The notes: generated by a model from the letters alone, not told the origin. Shown: positions 1 to 9,479, counted from the stretch's first letter. The stretch: 64,000 bases of DNA from Brachyspira sp949287565 (GCF_036997615.1 NZ_JAWLQA010000001.1), one strand, 5' to 3'. Translations and numbers: made by a program.

Positions 1-56
1 ATAAATTATAAAAACTGATTGAATATTCATAAAAAAGCAAAAATTATTAATATTAT

Positions 57-929
57 TTAATACTCTAGTAAATTGCTGTTTAGTATTGCACCGAGTTCAT
101 ATCTGTTATTGTCGCTGCTGTAATTATATATATAAAATGTTAAATAATCATATTTATAATCAGCCATTTTTTGCCATACATATAAAAGTCCATTAGCAGG
201 TATGGAACTTAATATATGTACTTCTTCTAAATTTCTATATTTTACTATATCATCAAAAATTTCATCTATCTTTTTAGTAAATAAATAATAGTATCTTTTA
301 TTTACTAAACTTTTATGTGAATGCTCTTCTAATATAACTTGATGTGTTATTGTGATGATATTGCTGTATGAATAATCGAATCCTTTATTAAGAATAAGAT
401 TTTTATCATCTTTATAAACTTGTTCTATATCATTAATATTTGATTGTCCTGATAGTATTATCCCTATTGGGTGATTAATATTATCTATTCTCATAACATT
501 TGATTTGCTTTCTATAAAACTTTTTAATTCAGGCTCATCTATTTCTATATCTTTAAATCCCCAAGATAATGAATCTTTTGGCTTTGGAAGAAAAACAAAA
601 TTATATCCGTATTTCTCTAATATATAAGCAATAGAAACAAGTATGCTGTTAGGAGCTATTGCATAAAGCACTATTGGATAATCTTTAGTTATATTTTTTT
701 CTTTAAACTTTGATAATATAATATTTTTTAATTTTTTTATAACATTATCTATTTTATTTTCTTTTTCATTTTTGTATTCTTTATATTCTTTATCTAAATC
801 TATTTCCAAATCAATAGGAGGCATTTCTCCGAAGTTCTGAGCATTTCCTCTTATAGAATGAAATATTTTAACTCTTTTAATATTATCATCTTCAGTCATA
901 TAATCAAAAATTTTATTATTATCTTTCAT
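57..929 (-). CDS. Standalone SAVED-like domain protein
   Basis: A 290-residue protein with no signal peptide or membrane segment. Two stretches resemble the paired halves of SAVED domains, which bind cyclic oligonucleotides in CBASS anti-phage systems. The first is around residues 86-125 (LYAIAPNSILVSIAYIL, then a W-G-F after a short gap), like the 'APiPLa..lG....W.W' pattern. The second is around residues 230-275 (VHILSSIPANGLLYVW, then FYIYNY), like 'ihlf.a.P.alaf..G....vyey'. Known SAVED proteins usually carry a fused effector (nuclease, TIR, protease); none is seen here, since the first 75 residues are charged and lysine-rich. It is transcribed leftward out of the window and divergently from tsaD, so a partner cyclase or effector could lie beyond position 1. 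The SAVED assignment comes from motif reading only and is tentative. Confidence 0.5.
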   Translation of the reverse strand: MKDNNKIFDYMTEDDNIKRVKIFHSIRGNAQNFGEMPPIDLEIDLDKEYKEYKNEKENKIDNVIKKLKNIILSKFKEKNITKDYPIVLYAIAPNSILVSIAYILEKYGYNFVFLPKPKDSLSWGFKDIEIDEPELKSFIESKSNVMRIDNINHPIGIILSGQSNINDIEQVYKDDKNLILNKGFDYSYSNIITITHQVILEEHSHKSLVNKRYYYLFTKKIDEIFDDIVKYRNLEEVHILSSIPANGLLYVWQKMADYKYDYLTFYIYNYSSDNNRYELGAILNSNLLEY

Positions 930-1063
930 GCTTTACTCTCTATACATGTTTTATAAATTAATCAAAATAAACTATTTACAAATAATATAAAAAAATATAT
1001 ATTATAGAAACATTTTCGTAATAATTTTAACATAAAATAGAATAAATTGATATTGGAGATAAA

Positions 1064-2086
1064 ATGAAAATATTAGGTATAGACACTTCATGCGATGATA
1101 CTTCTGCTGCTATAGTTGAGGACGGAAAAAATGTACTTTCTTCAGTATTAAGCTCATCAATAGATGCACATAAAGAATTTCAAGGAGTAGTTCCTGAAAT
1201 TGCTGCAAGAAAACATTTGGAAGCCATACTCTATGTAATAGATAAAGCATTAAAAGATGCAAATACCACTTTAGATGATATAGATTTATTTGCAGTTACC
1301 AACAGACCCGGACTTTTAGGATCTTTACTTGTTGGAGTGGCAAGTGCAAAATCATTGGCATTTTCTTTAAACAAGCCATTATTAGCTTTGGATCATATAG
1401 CGGCACATATTTACTCGCCTCATCTTACAAATGATATAGAGTTTCCTTATATAGCATTAGTTGTATCTGGAGGACATACTATAATAACCGAAGTGCATGA
1501 TTACGGTGAATATAAAGTTGTAGGTACTACTTTAGATGATGCTGTGGGTGAAGCTTATGATAAAGTTTCAAAATTTTTAAATCTAGGATATCCGGGCGGT
1601 CCTATAATAGACAGATTAGCCAAAGAAGGAAACAAAGAAGCAATAAAATATCCTATTGTATTATTAAACGGCATAGATGAATTTAATTTCTCATACAGCG
1701 GACTTAAAACTGCATGCGTTTATTCTACAAAAAAATATCTTAAAGAAGGATACGAAGCCACTAATGAAAATATAGCTGCAGCATTTCAAATAAGTGCCAT
1801 AGAGCCTTTATATATTAAAACTTTGAAATATGCTGAAAAAAGCGGTATTAAAAGAGTTACATTATCCGGTGGAGTAGCATGCAATAGTTATTTAAGAGAG
1901 AGATTTGGAAACTCTAAAGACTTTGAATGTTATCTTCCTGCTTTAAAATACACAACAGACAATGCTGCTATGGTTGCAGGGCTTGCTTATCATATGAAAG
2001 ATAAACAGGATTTTGCTGATTATAATTTAGATTGTTTCTCAAGGGTTTTGAATAAAAAATATAACAAAAACAAAAGTGCAAAATAA
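1064..2086 (+). CDS. tsaD: tRNA N6-threonylcarbamoyladenosine transferase TsaD
   Basis: Transfers the threonylcarbamoyl group from TC-AMP to A37 of ANN-decoding tRNAs, working with TsaB and TsaE in the cytoplasm. The 340-residue length is normal for bacterial TsaD. It opens with the ASKHA-fold motif ILGIDTSCDDTSAA, carries the metal-binding HxxxH (HIAAH, about residues 111-115) and a glycine-rich GGVACNSYLR segment near residue 270. The start is supported by GGAG eight bases upstream of the ATG. The gene stands alone, divergent from the SAVED-like gene and followed by a repeat element rather than another gene. Confidence 0.96.
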   Translation: MKILGIDTSCDDTSAAIVEDGKNVLSSVLSSSIDAHKEFQGVVPEIAARKHLEAILYVIDKALKDANTTLDDIDLFAVTNRPGLLGSLLVGVASAKSLAFSLNKPLLALDHIAAHIYSPHLTNDIEFPYIALVVSGGHTIITEVHDYGEYKVVGTTLDDAVGEAYDKVSKFLNLGYPGGPIIDRLAKEGNKEAIKYPIVLLNGIDEFNFSYSGLKTACVYSTKKYLKEGYEATNENIAAAFQISAIEPLYIKTLKYAEKSGIKRVTLSGGVACNSYLRERFGNSKDFECYLPALKYTTDNAAMVAGLAYHMKDKQDFADYNLDCFSRVLNKKYNKNKSAK

Positions 2087-2132
2087 AATTATAATTAACT
2101 ATAAATTTATTTACTAGCTTAGATTATAAAAT

Positions 2133-2495
2133 AGACTTGTTTCAAAACTTATTTATAAAATTAGTTATATAATTATTAGTATAATCAGTGTATAACTAAA
2201 CAACTATATTTTGTCAAAAATATTTTTTTAAATTTAAAATATTTGCAGGGCTTTGCTGCGAAGCACACAGTCGTGCCGCACCACAGTTCTTTTATTGATA
2301 TAAAAGAACCAGACGAAGTCCGCCTGCGGCGAAGAACTGCATTGACGAAGTCCACCTCGCAAAGCGTGCCTGCGGCAGGTGTGGCAGCAACTTTGGCGAA
2401 GCCAGCGTATGCGGAAAAAAAGTTGATAATTCTACATAAAGTGAATCAGTTGACAAACTTAAAAAATTATTTATAAATAGTTTTTAAACAAGTCT
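2133..2495. repeat. GC-rich dispersed element with terminal inverted repeats (copy 1)
   Basis: About 360 bp bounded by imperfect inverted repeats: AGACTTGTTT at 2133 and AAACAAGTCT ending at 2495, with the pairing continuing inward for about 25 bp with a few mismatches. Inside lies a strongly GC-rich block (about 2247-2420) unlike its AT-rich surroundings, built of short palindromic modules such as GCGTGCCTGCGGCAGGTG. A boundary motif TAAACAACTATATTTTGTCAA-like (2197-2217) recurs at both ends of the second copy at 37516-38025, and the GC-rich modules recur there in a different order. The 77-codon frame inside it looks like chance reading through GC-rich sequence. It resembles a MITE or other non-autonomous element; no transposase is present. 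Confidence 0.7.
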
Positions 2496-2516
2496 AATAA
2501 TTAAAATTTATGCAAT

Positions 2517-2565
2517 AAAAAAGAATGATAACTAATTATTCTATAATCAATTATCATTCTTTTAT
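2517..2565. terminator. Intrinsic terminator, probably bidirectional
   Basis: An 11-bp stem (AAGAATGATAA at 2521-2531, TTATCATTCTT at 2551-2561) flanked by A-runs on the left and T-runs on the right. It ends the purB transcript and may also stop rightward transcription leaving tsaD and the repeat. Confidence 0.75.
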
Positions 2566-2580
2566 TTTATTTAATTAAAA

Positions 2581-3873
2581 TTATATTCCGAATCTTTTCA
2601 TTATAACATCAATATTTCTTAGATAGTATGCATAGTCAAAACAGTCGTCAATTTCCTGAGAGCTTAAATATTTTGTAATGTCCTCATCTTTGTGAACATT
2701 CTCTCTAAAGTCTTCGTTATTGAGCCATCTTTTCATTGCATTTCTTTGTACCCATCTGTAAGCATTATCTCTGTCAATGCCTTTATTAACTAAACTTATT
2801 AAAATTCTTTGGCTAAAAATTAAACCGCCTGTCTTTTCAATATTTGCTTTCATAGCTTCAGGATAAATTAAAAGCTTATCTACTATATCAATGAATTTGT
2901 TAATAGCATAATCAACTGCAATTGTAGAATCTGGAAGTATAACTCTCTCTACTGATGAATGGCTTATATCTCTCTCATGCCAAAGTGTAATGTCTTCCAT
3001 AGAAGCTAAAGCATTACCTCTTACTATTCTTGCTAAACCTGATATTCTTTCGCAAGTGATAGGATTTCTTTTATGAGGCATAGCAGATGAACCTTTTTGC
3101 TTTTCACTGAAATATTCTTCTGCTTCTCTTATATCTGTTCTTTGTAAGTTTCTAATCTCTGTAGCGAATTTCTCTAGTGAACTAGCAACTATTGCTAAAG
3201 TTGTAAGATACTGTGCATGTCTGTCTCTTTGTATTATTTGAGTAGAAACCTTATCAGCTTCTATGCCTAATTTTTTGCAAACTATTTCTTCTATTCTAGG
3301 GTCAATATTACTGTAAGTACCAACGGCACCTGAAAGCTTACCAACAGAAACCTGTTTTTTAGCTTCCTCTACCCTTTTTATATTTCTTTCATTCTCATCA
3401 TACCATAAAATAAATTTTAAACCTAATGTCATAGGCTCAGCATGTATACCATGAGTACGTCCTATACAAGGAGTATATTTATGTTCTTTGGCTCTTCTTA
3501 ATAATACTTCTGATAATCTTTTTAAATCATCTAATATAATTTCAGCAGATCTTTTCATCATAACAGCTAATGCAGTATCTTTTACATCACTTGAAGTTAA
3601 GCCTTTATGTATATATTGTCCGCCCTCGCCCACATTTTCCTGAACAGCAGTTACAAATGATATAATATCATGATTAGTTTCTTTTTCTATTTCAGCAATT
3701 CTTTCTACTGTGAAAGTTGCTTTTTCTTTAATATTCTTTACTGCCTCTGCAGGAATCTCTCCTATTTCAGCCATAGCCTCACAAGCAGCAATCTCAACAT
3801 CAAGCATAACCTGAAACTCATTTTGTAAGCTCCAAAGTTCTCCCATCTCTTTTCTAGTATATCTCTTTATCAT
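2581..3873 (-). CDS. purB: Adenylosuccinate lyase
   Basis: Catalyses two beta-eliminations in purine synthesis: SAICAR to AICAR plus fumarate, and adenylosuccinate to AMP plus fumarate. The 430-residue size is that of the short bacterial form. The fumarase/aspartase-superfamily signature GSSAMPHKRNP is intact near residue 263, and the catalytic-region TSSDVKDTA (about residues 89-97) and GRTHGIHAEP (about 139-148) are present. It is monocistronic: a terminator follows at once and a TTGAAA-17-TATAAT promoter lies upstream. Confidence 0.97.
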   Translation of the reverse strand: MIKRYTRKEMGELWSLQNEFQVMLDVEIAACEAMAEIGEIPAEAVKNIKEKATFTVERIAEIEKETNHDIISFVTAVQENVGEGGQYIHKGLTSSDVKDTALAVMMKRSAEIILDDLKRLSEVLLRRAKEHKYTPCIGRTHGIHAEPMTLGLKFILWYDENERNIKRVEEAKKQVSVGKLSGAVGTYSNIDPRIEEIVCKKLGIEADKVSTQIIQRDRHAQYLTTLAIVASSLEKFATEIRNLQRTDIREAEEYFSEKQKGSSAMPHKRNPITCERISGLARIVRGNALASMEDITLWHERDISHSSVERVILPDSTIAVDYAINKFIDIVDKLLIYPEAMKANIEKTGGLIFSQRILISLVNKGIDRDNAYRWVQRNAMKRWLNNEDFRENVHKDEDITKYLSSQEIDDCFDYAYYLRNIDVIMKRFGI

Positions 3874-3905
3874 AGATTATTATCCTTAATATAAAATATT
3901 GAATT

Positions 3906-3934
3906 ATTATAGATAGAATTATAAATTATTTCAA
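3906..3934 (-). promoter_or_regulatory. Sigma70-type promoter of purB
   Basis: On the minus strand TTGAAA (3934-3929), a 17-base spacer and a perfect TATAAT (3911-3906), 33 bases upstream of the purB start codon. Confidence 0.6.
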
Positions 3935-4019
3935 TTATTTTTTAATAGTTGTAATTTATAAAAAAAGAATTAAAATTATTACATTAAAAATATATTTTTA
4001 ATATACGGAGCAATTAAAA

Positions 4020-5042
4020 ATGGAAATTTATGATTTAAGAAGCGACACCATCACAAAGCCAAGCGAAGCAATGCGTAAAGCAATATATAATGCAGAATGC
4101 GGCGATGATGTGTATATGTAAGATCCTACAGTAAATAAACTTCAGGAAATGGCAGCAGATATAACAGGAAAAGAAAAAGCAATATTCGTTTCAAGCGGTA
4201 CTATGGGTAATTTAATACCTATGATGATATTAGGAAGAAAAACAAGACAGGTGCTTTTAGAAGAAGAATCACATATAATACATTATGAACTTGGCGGTGT
4301 TTCATCTTTGGCCGGAATAATACCATTACCTGTTAAAGCTGAAAGAGGAATATTAACTAAAGATATTATAAAAAATCATTTAAATGAACAGCCTTATTAT
4401 ATGTCATCTGTTAATATAGTGGAAGTAGAAAATACTCATAACAGACATGGCGGTTCTGTTTATCCTATAGAAGTATTAAAAGAATTACATGATTTCACTA
4501 AATCAAAAAATGTTCATCTTCATATGGATGGTGCAAGAGTTTTTAATGCCTCTATAGCTAGTAAAGTATCTGTTAAAGAAATAGCTTCAAATACTGATTC
4601 AATAACTTTCTGTTTATCTAAAGGCTTAGGCTCTCCGATGGGTGCTATGATATGTTCTAATAAAGATTTCATTGATGAAGCATTTAGAATAAGAAAATTA
4701 ATAGGCGGAGGAATGAGACAAATAGGACTTATGGCTGCTGCCGGAATATATGCTTTAGAAAATAATATACCTTCATTAGAAGAAGATCATCAAAAGGCAA
4801 AAAAAATAGCAAATGCAATAATTGAGTCAGGAATAGGAACTCTTAATTTAGAAAATGTAGAAACTAATATAGTTATAGCCGATACTAAAAAATTATCATC
4901 AGAAATATTATCAAAACTTTTAGAAAAAGGTATTAAAGCAAGTTCTTTCGGAGATTATAAAATAAGATTTGTAACTCATAGAGATATAAGTATGACGGAA
5001 GTAGATAAAGTTTGTGAAATAATAAAAAGTTTAAAAATATAA
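4020..5042 (+). pseudogene. Threonine aldolase-like gene with in-frame stop
   Basis: The reading frame starts at ATG 4020 with GGAG nine bases upstream and opens EIYDLRSDTITKP, typical of low-specificity L-threonine (allo-threonine) aldolases, PLP enzymes that split threonine to glycine and acetaldehyde. Codon 34 is TAA (4119-4121), in the position where the family has Glu in 'DDVYGEDPTVN'. Reading resumes in the same frame (DPTVNKLQEMAADITGKEKA) to 5042 without other lesions. The PLP-lysine region (FCLSKGLGSPMGAM, about residue 200) is intact. A single G-to-T change (GAA to TAA) explains it, so this is a very recent nonsense mutation or a sequencing error. Re-initiation at 4149 would lose 43 N-terminal residues. 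Confidence 0.85.
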
Positions 5043-5110
5043 TTAATCAATAAATTATAGGCTCATAACTAATGAATGTATTTTTATTGAGTTTATACTA
5101 GAATAAAATA

Positions 5111-5148
5111 AAAAGAGTATACTTAATGTAAAAGCATACTCTTTTTTA
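5111..5148. terminator. Bidirectional intrinsic terminator
   Basis: Stem AAAAGAGTAT (5111-5120) with ATACTCTTTT (5136-5145), T-rich on the right and A-rich on the left, between the convergent aldolase-like gene and the chemoreceptor gene. Confidence 0.75.
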
Positions 5149-5154
5149 TTTTCT

Positions 5155-6972
5155 TTATTTGAAATTTTTATCCAATTTGAAATATTCTAATTCAGATGAT
5201 AAATTAGTTGTTCCATTAACTACATCTTTTCCAAGTAATGAACTATCATTAACTAATTCAGCATTTTCCTGAGTGATTTTATTTAATTCATTCATAGCTG
5301 TATTAATCTGTTTTACACTTTCCTCCTCTTCAGATGTAGCTTCGTATATATGAATCAATATGTCAGCAACTTCTTTAGCAGAATTTTCTATTTCTACAAG
5401 TATATCCAAAGATTTTCTTACAGATTCATCTCCAACCTCTATTTTTGAAACAGTATTTTCTATTATATTAGTAATATTTCCTGCAGCTTCATTAACATTC
5501 TGTGCTAAACTTCTTATTTCTGAAGCCACAACAGCAAATCCTCTTCCTTGATCACCAGCACGTGCAGCTTCAACTGCCGCATTTAATGCTAATATATTAG
5601 TCTGAAAAGCTATTGATTGTATTAATTTTGTAATATTTGATATCTCTTTACTAGATTCTGAAATTTCAGTCATATTATTAGATATTTCATTTACTGCTGC
5701 TACTCCATTTTGTGTAGACTCTGTAACTTTAGAACTCATATTCTTAGCATCATAAGAATTTTTGGAAGTACTTGAAATAGCTGTAAGTAAATTTTCTATA
5801 GAACTTGTTATTTCTTCAACAGCTGCTGCTTGAGAAGAAGTTCTATCTGATAAATTATCTATACCTCTTGATATCTTTTCAGAAGAATCATTAATTAATG
5901 ATATATTTTGTTTTAATTCAGAAACAATAGTATACATTATATGCTGCATATCATTAATAGAATTAGCTAAAGTGCCTGAAACATCTTTTCTTTTTAAATC
6001 TCTTTCTTCAAATTGACTGTCAAATCTTCCATCCTGCATTAATGTCATTATTGTAATAGCCTGATATAAATTATTTGATAATGGTATTACTATTCTAGCA
6101 ACTAAAAGAAATTCTAATACTATAAGTAAGAATATACATAAAAATAAGCTTAACATTAAAAATCTGAATTGAGAATAAAATATTTCAGCACTTCCTTTAA
6201 ACACAAGTATCCAAGGAGCATTATCTGTCTTTTTAATAGAATACCATTCATTACCTATTATATCTAAATCGCCTATATGTGATGATAAATTATTTTTAAA
6301 ATCAGCGAATATAGGATATGTAAATAAATTATTAGTTTCATTTAGGATATAATCTTTATTATCATGTGTCATAAAAATACCATTATCAGAAACTATATAA
6401 ATTTCATCTTCAACATTTTTCTTTAAACTTTCAGTTATGGTAGTTATATTTGCAAAATCTATTGCACATACACCTTTTAAACTGCCATTAGTATGAACAG
6501 CCTTTCCAAATGTAATTGTCAACTTATTAACCGCAAAATCTATATAAGGATCACTAATCATTACATCATTTGTGGCAACAGAATCTTTATACCAATCCCT
6601 AGAAGTTTGATCATAAGTGAGAGGATATACTTCCAAAGTGTTCATAAAAACACCGCCCTGAGGATATGGAGTACTATTTCCAAAATATACATTCAAATAA
6701 CCTTCATTAAGTTTCTGAACATTAGTAATAAAATTACCAAATTCCACCCAATTAGGATTAGATGATAAGTATGCCTCCATAACATAAATAGTATTTTTTA
6801 ACTCTTCAACATATCCTTCTGTTCTAGTTTTTGCCTCTAATGCTTGAAGATTCTTTTCTCTTAAAAATCTAGATTTATATAAAGGCCTATAAAAAATATA
6901 TATAACAATAAATAACAATAGAAGAAATATTATGAAAGGAGCTAAAAATTTAATCATTAATTTATTTTTCAT
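5155..6972 (-). CDS. Methyl-accepting chemotaxis protein with Cache sensor
   Basis: A 605-residue inner-membrane chemoreceptor. There is one transmembrane segment at about residues 7-28 and a second at about 272-295; between them lies an extracytoplasmic region of about 240 residues with features of a dCache domain (WYKDSVATNDVMISDPYID, then KGVCAIDFANI). A HAMP-like linker and a long coiled-coil signalling domain follow. The hairpin tip IAFQTNILALNAAVEAARAG and the next QGRGFAVVASEIRSLA are canonical for CheA/CheW coupling. No C-terminal CheR-docking pentapeptide is seen. It is monocistronic with its own TTGACT-17-TATATT promoter. The ligand cannot be deduced. Confidence 0.93.
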   Translation of the reverse strand: MKNKLMIKFLAPFIIFLLLLFIVIYIFYRPLYKSRFLREKNLQALEAKTRTEGYVEELKNTIYVMEAYLSSNPNWVEFGNFITNVQKLNEGYLNVYFGNSTPYPQGGVFMNTLEVYPLTYDQTSRDWYKDSVATNDVMISDPYIDFAVNKLTITFGKAVHTNGSLKGVCAIDFANITTITESLKKNVEDEIYIVSDNGIFMTHDNKDYILNETNNLFTYPIFADFKNNLSSHIGDLDIIGNEWYSIKKTDNAPWILVFKGSAEIFYSQFRFLMLSLFLCIFLLIVLEFLLVARIVIPLSNNLYQAITIMTLMQDGRFDSQFEERDLKRKDVSGTLANSINDMQHIMYTIVSELKQNISLINDSSEKISRGIDNLSDRTSSQAAAVEEITSSIENLLTAISSTSKNSYDAKNMSSKVTESTQNGVAAVNEISNNMTEISESSKEISNITKLIQSIAFQTNILALNAAVEAARAGDQGRGFAVVASEIRSLAQNVNEAAGNITNIIENTVSKIEVGDESVRKSLDILVEIENSAKEVADILIHIYEATSEEEESVKQINTAMNELNKITQENAELVNDSSLLGKDVVNGTTNLSSELEYFKLDKNFK

Positions 6973-7009
6973 AATGGTAAACCTTTATAGAAATTTAGTG
7001 TCTATTTTA

Positions 7010-7038
7010 AATATATAAAATTATGTCTATAAAGTCAA
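7010..7038 (-). promoter_or_regulatory. Promoter of the chemoreceptor gene
   Basis: On the minus strand TTGACT (7038-7033), a 17-base spacer and TATATT (7015-7010), 37 bases before the start codon at 6972. Confidence 0.5.
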
Positions 7039-7074
7039 AAATAATGATAACTTTTTGTACAAAATTCTGCAATT

Positions 7075-7965
7075 TTAAAGATTTGATATGACTCTTATAT
7101 TTTCTCCATAAGACCAGATGTTATTATTATCACTATAATCGATAAATATTGATTTTGGATAGATAAGCATTTTTAATGCAAAAATAGAAAAAGAAAATAT
7201 ATTATTTATATTGGGCAAACTACCCTCTAATATATTTGCTCTAAGTAATTCATTATTTACAGGAACTTTATAATTACTGTAACTAGATTGTATTATATTT
7301 AATCCTGCTTTTTCTATAAATTTTATAAGATTGTCCTTATTAAAATTTACAATATGCTCAGTAGATAAATATCTCATAAGCATTTCATAATTGCATTGAT
7401 CTTTCATAGGAGAATTAGGCACTTCAATATATAAATATCCATTAGGTTTAAGCATATTTTTAATTTTTAATAATATTTCAGATGTATTTTTAAAATGCTC
7501 TATAACATGTGAAAGCATTATTATATCATATTTTTCTTTACTTTCTAAAAAGTTAGGTTTTAAATCAATATTATATTTAGCTTTGGCATAATCTCTGGCA
7601 TTATCATTGAGTTCATAGCCATAAACATCACATCCATATTTTTTAAATATACTCAATAATAAACCATCAAAAGCACCTATTTCACATACTTTTTTATTTG
7701 TACAGTCAATATTATTATTTAAAAAATTAAACTGAGATAAGCTTCTAGCATAACGCATTTTACTTTTAGCTTTTTCAAATAATTTATTTTTTATATTATT
7801 ATGATATTCATTCTTATATAGAAGATATATTTCTTCATTTGTTGGCTGATCTATAAAATAAAGTCCGCAATTAATGCATTGATAAACTTTTTTATCATTC
7901 TTCCATATATTTTTTATAATACCGATTTCAGTATAATTGTTACTTCCGCAAACATCACATATCAT
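7075..7965 (-). CDS. Class I SAM-dependent methyltransferase with N-terminal zinc ribbon
   Basis: A 296-residue protein. Residues 3-6 (CDVC) and about 30-33 (CINC) form a CxxC...CxxC zinc ribbon. A Rossmann methyltransferase follows, with motif I VCEIGAFDGLLLSIF (about residue 93) and the Methyltransf_23-type HVIEHF after it. This architecture is common among sugar or lipid-linked methyltransferases in surface-polysaccharide clusters, but here it sits 23 bases downstream of nusA and is probably co-transcribed with rimP-nusA. A second protein of the same layout lies at 19687-20505. The substrate is unknown. Confidence 0.8.
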   Translation of the reverse strand: MICDVCGSNNYTEIGIIKNIWKNDKKVYQCINCGLYFIDQPTNEEIYLLYKNEYHNNIKNKLFEKAKSKMRYARSLSQFNFLNNNIDCTNKKVCEIGAFDGLLLSIFKKYGCDVYGYELNDNARDYAKAKYNIDLKPNFLESKEKYDIIMLSHVIEHFKNTSEILLKIKNMLKPNGYLYIEVPNSPMKDQCNYEMLMRYLSTEHIVNFNKDNLIKFIEKAGLNIIQSSYSNYKVPVNNELLRANILEGSLPNINNIFSFSIFALKMLIYPKSIFIDYSDNNNIWSYGENIRVISNL

Positions 7966-7988
7966 AAAAATATACTCTATTATTACTA

Positions 7989-9479
7989 TTATTCAAAAGA
8001 AAGCTCAATTCCGCATTTAGGACATTTAGTCATATCTTCTGTAATGCTAGATCCGCAGTTAGGACATTCATAAACTTCTATCTCTTCAACAACCTCTTCA
8101 GAAGTAGTTTCATATTCATCATCTGAAGCCTCTACAACCTCAACAACATCTTTCATTACAAGCATTAAATTATCAACAACATCTTTTTCAAGATTAGTTT
8201 TTTCCATAACATCCTCTACAGACATATTATACAATTCTTCTATAGAGTTGATATTATTATCTATGAGTGTTTTTATAACTGCTTCATCAATACCCTGTAA
8301 AGAATATAAGTTACTTTCAAATACTTCTGCTGTTTCTAATTCTTCATCAGTAGATTGAACTTCTTCTGCAGTATCTGAGAATATTTGATTCAAAGGAACT
8401 ATATCTTTTAACAATTCAGGATTTTCTTTAATATCTGTTTCTGTTTTTATATCAAAATAATATCCTGTAAGCTGAGAAGCTAATTTCACATTATAACCGC
8501 TTTTACCCAAAGCAAGAGAAAGCTGTTCATCTGGTATAATAATCATAGCTTCTTTCTTTTCCGGATCTGTAATAATAATTCTTATAGGTTTAGCTGGAGT
8601 TATAGCCTCAGCGATATATTCTCTTATATCTTTAGACCATTTTACAACGTCTATCTTTTCGCCTTCTATTTCTTTAATTATAGATTGTATACGAATACCT
8701 TTTTGCCCTATACAAGCACCTATAGGATCAACTTCAGGCTTATTGGATGCAACTGCAACTTTTATTTTTAGTCCAGGCTGTCTTACTACATTTTTAATTT
8801 CTATAGTACCATCAGCAATTTCAGGTATTTCTAATTCAAAAAGCTTCTTTATAAAGTCAGGTTTTGTTCTAGTAAGCAATATTTTTGTATGAACCTCTTT
8901 GCCCTTTTCATCTTTACCGCCCTGAACTTTATATATATATGCTCTTATTCTATCACCAACAGTATAATGTTCTCTAGGAGATTGATCCTTTTTCTGTAAT
9001 TCTCCTTCTGTCTTTCCTAAATTTATATAAATAGTTCCTCTATGTTCTCTCTGGAAATAACCGTTTACAAGCTGATTTTCTCTTCTTTTGAATTCATTAT
9101 ATATGATATTTTTTTCTAATTCTGAAATTTTTTGGAAAAATGCCGTTCTAGCTACTGTACTTTCTATTCTTCCAAATGCTTCAACCTGATCAACAAGTAT
9201 TAAAACTTCATCGCCTAAATTAATATCCTGATCTAATTTCTTAGCCTCTTCTAAAGATATTTCTTTATTTTTATTTCTAACTTCTTCTACAACACTAGCA
9301 CCCTTATATACAGTAGGATTATTTTTATTGTCAAAATGAATATGAAATTTTATATCATCACCATATTTCTTCTTTAAAGCTAATTCCATAGTAGATGCTA
9401 TAACTTCTTTTAAAAGCTCTACACTAATATCTTTTTCATCAGAAAGCTGCTGTAAATAAGTACCAACATTTTCAAACAT
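7989..9479 (-). CDS. nusA: Transcription termination/antitermination factor NusA with C-terminal zinc ribbon
   Basis: Binds RNA polymerase and nascent RNA to modulate pausing, termination and antitermination. The order is: N-terminal RNAP-binding domain (residues 1-130), S1 domain (about 135-210), two KH domains (about 230-350; GACIGQKGIRIQSI and LALGKSGYNVKLASQ), an HhH/AR-like helical domain (about 392-450), an acidic stretch, and a final zinc ribbon with C472, C475, C486 and C489. The zinc ribbon is not part of standard NusA. The upstream neighbour is rimP (52 bp gap) and a methyltransferase follows, the usual rimP-nusA arrangement. Expression is probably governed by the leader hairpin at 10133-10173. 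Confidence 0.95.
   Translation of the reverse strand: MFENVGTYLQQLSDEKDISVELLKEVIASTMELALKKKYGDDIKFHIHFDNKNNPTVYKGASVVEEVRNKNKEISLEEAKKLDQDINLGDEVLILVDQVEAFGRIESTVARTAFFQKISELEKNIIYNEFKRRENQLVNGYFQREHRGTIYINLGKTEGELQKKDQSPREHYTVGDRIRAYIYKVQGGKDEKGKEVHTKILLTRTKPDFIKKLFELEIPEIADGTIEIKNVVRQPGLKIKVAVASNKPEVDPIGACIGQKGIRIQSIIKEIEGEKIDVVKWSKDIREYIAEAITPAKPIRIIITDPEKKEAMIIIPDEQLSLALGKSGYNVKLASQLTGYYFDIKTETDIKENPELLKDIVPLNQIFSDTAEEVQSTDEELETAEVFESNLYSLQGIDEAVIKTLIDNNINSIEELYNMSVEDVMEKTNLEKDVVDNLMLVMKDVVEVVEASDDEYETTSEEVVEEIEVYECPNCGSSITEDMTKCPKCGIELSFE

Noticed and set aside
2243..2476. A 77-codon open frame
   Set aside because: It lies inside the GC-rich repeat, has no ribosome binding site and consists of translated palindromic modules; the related modules at 37516-38025 do not keep the frame.
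4149..5042. A complete shorter aldolase starting at ATG 4149
   Set aside because: It would lack the conserved N-terminal LRSDT segment, and its only ribosome-like site is too close to the ATG.
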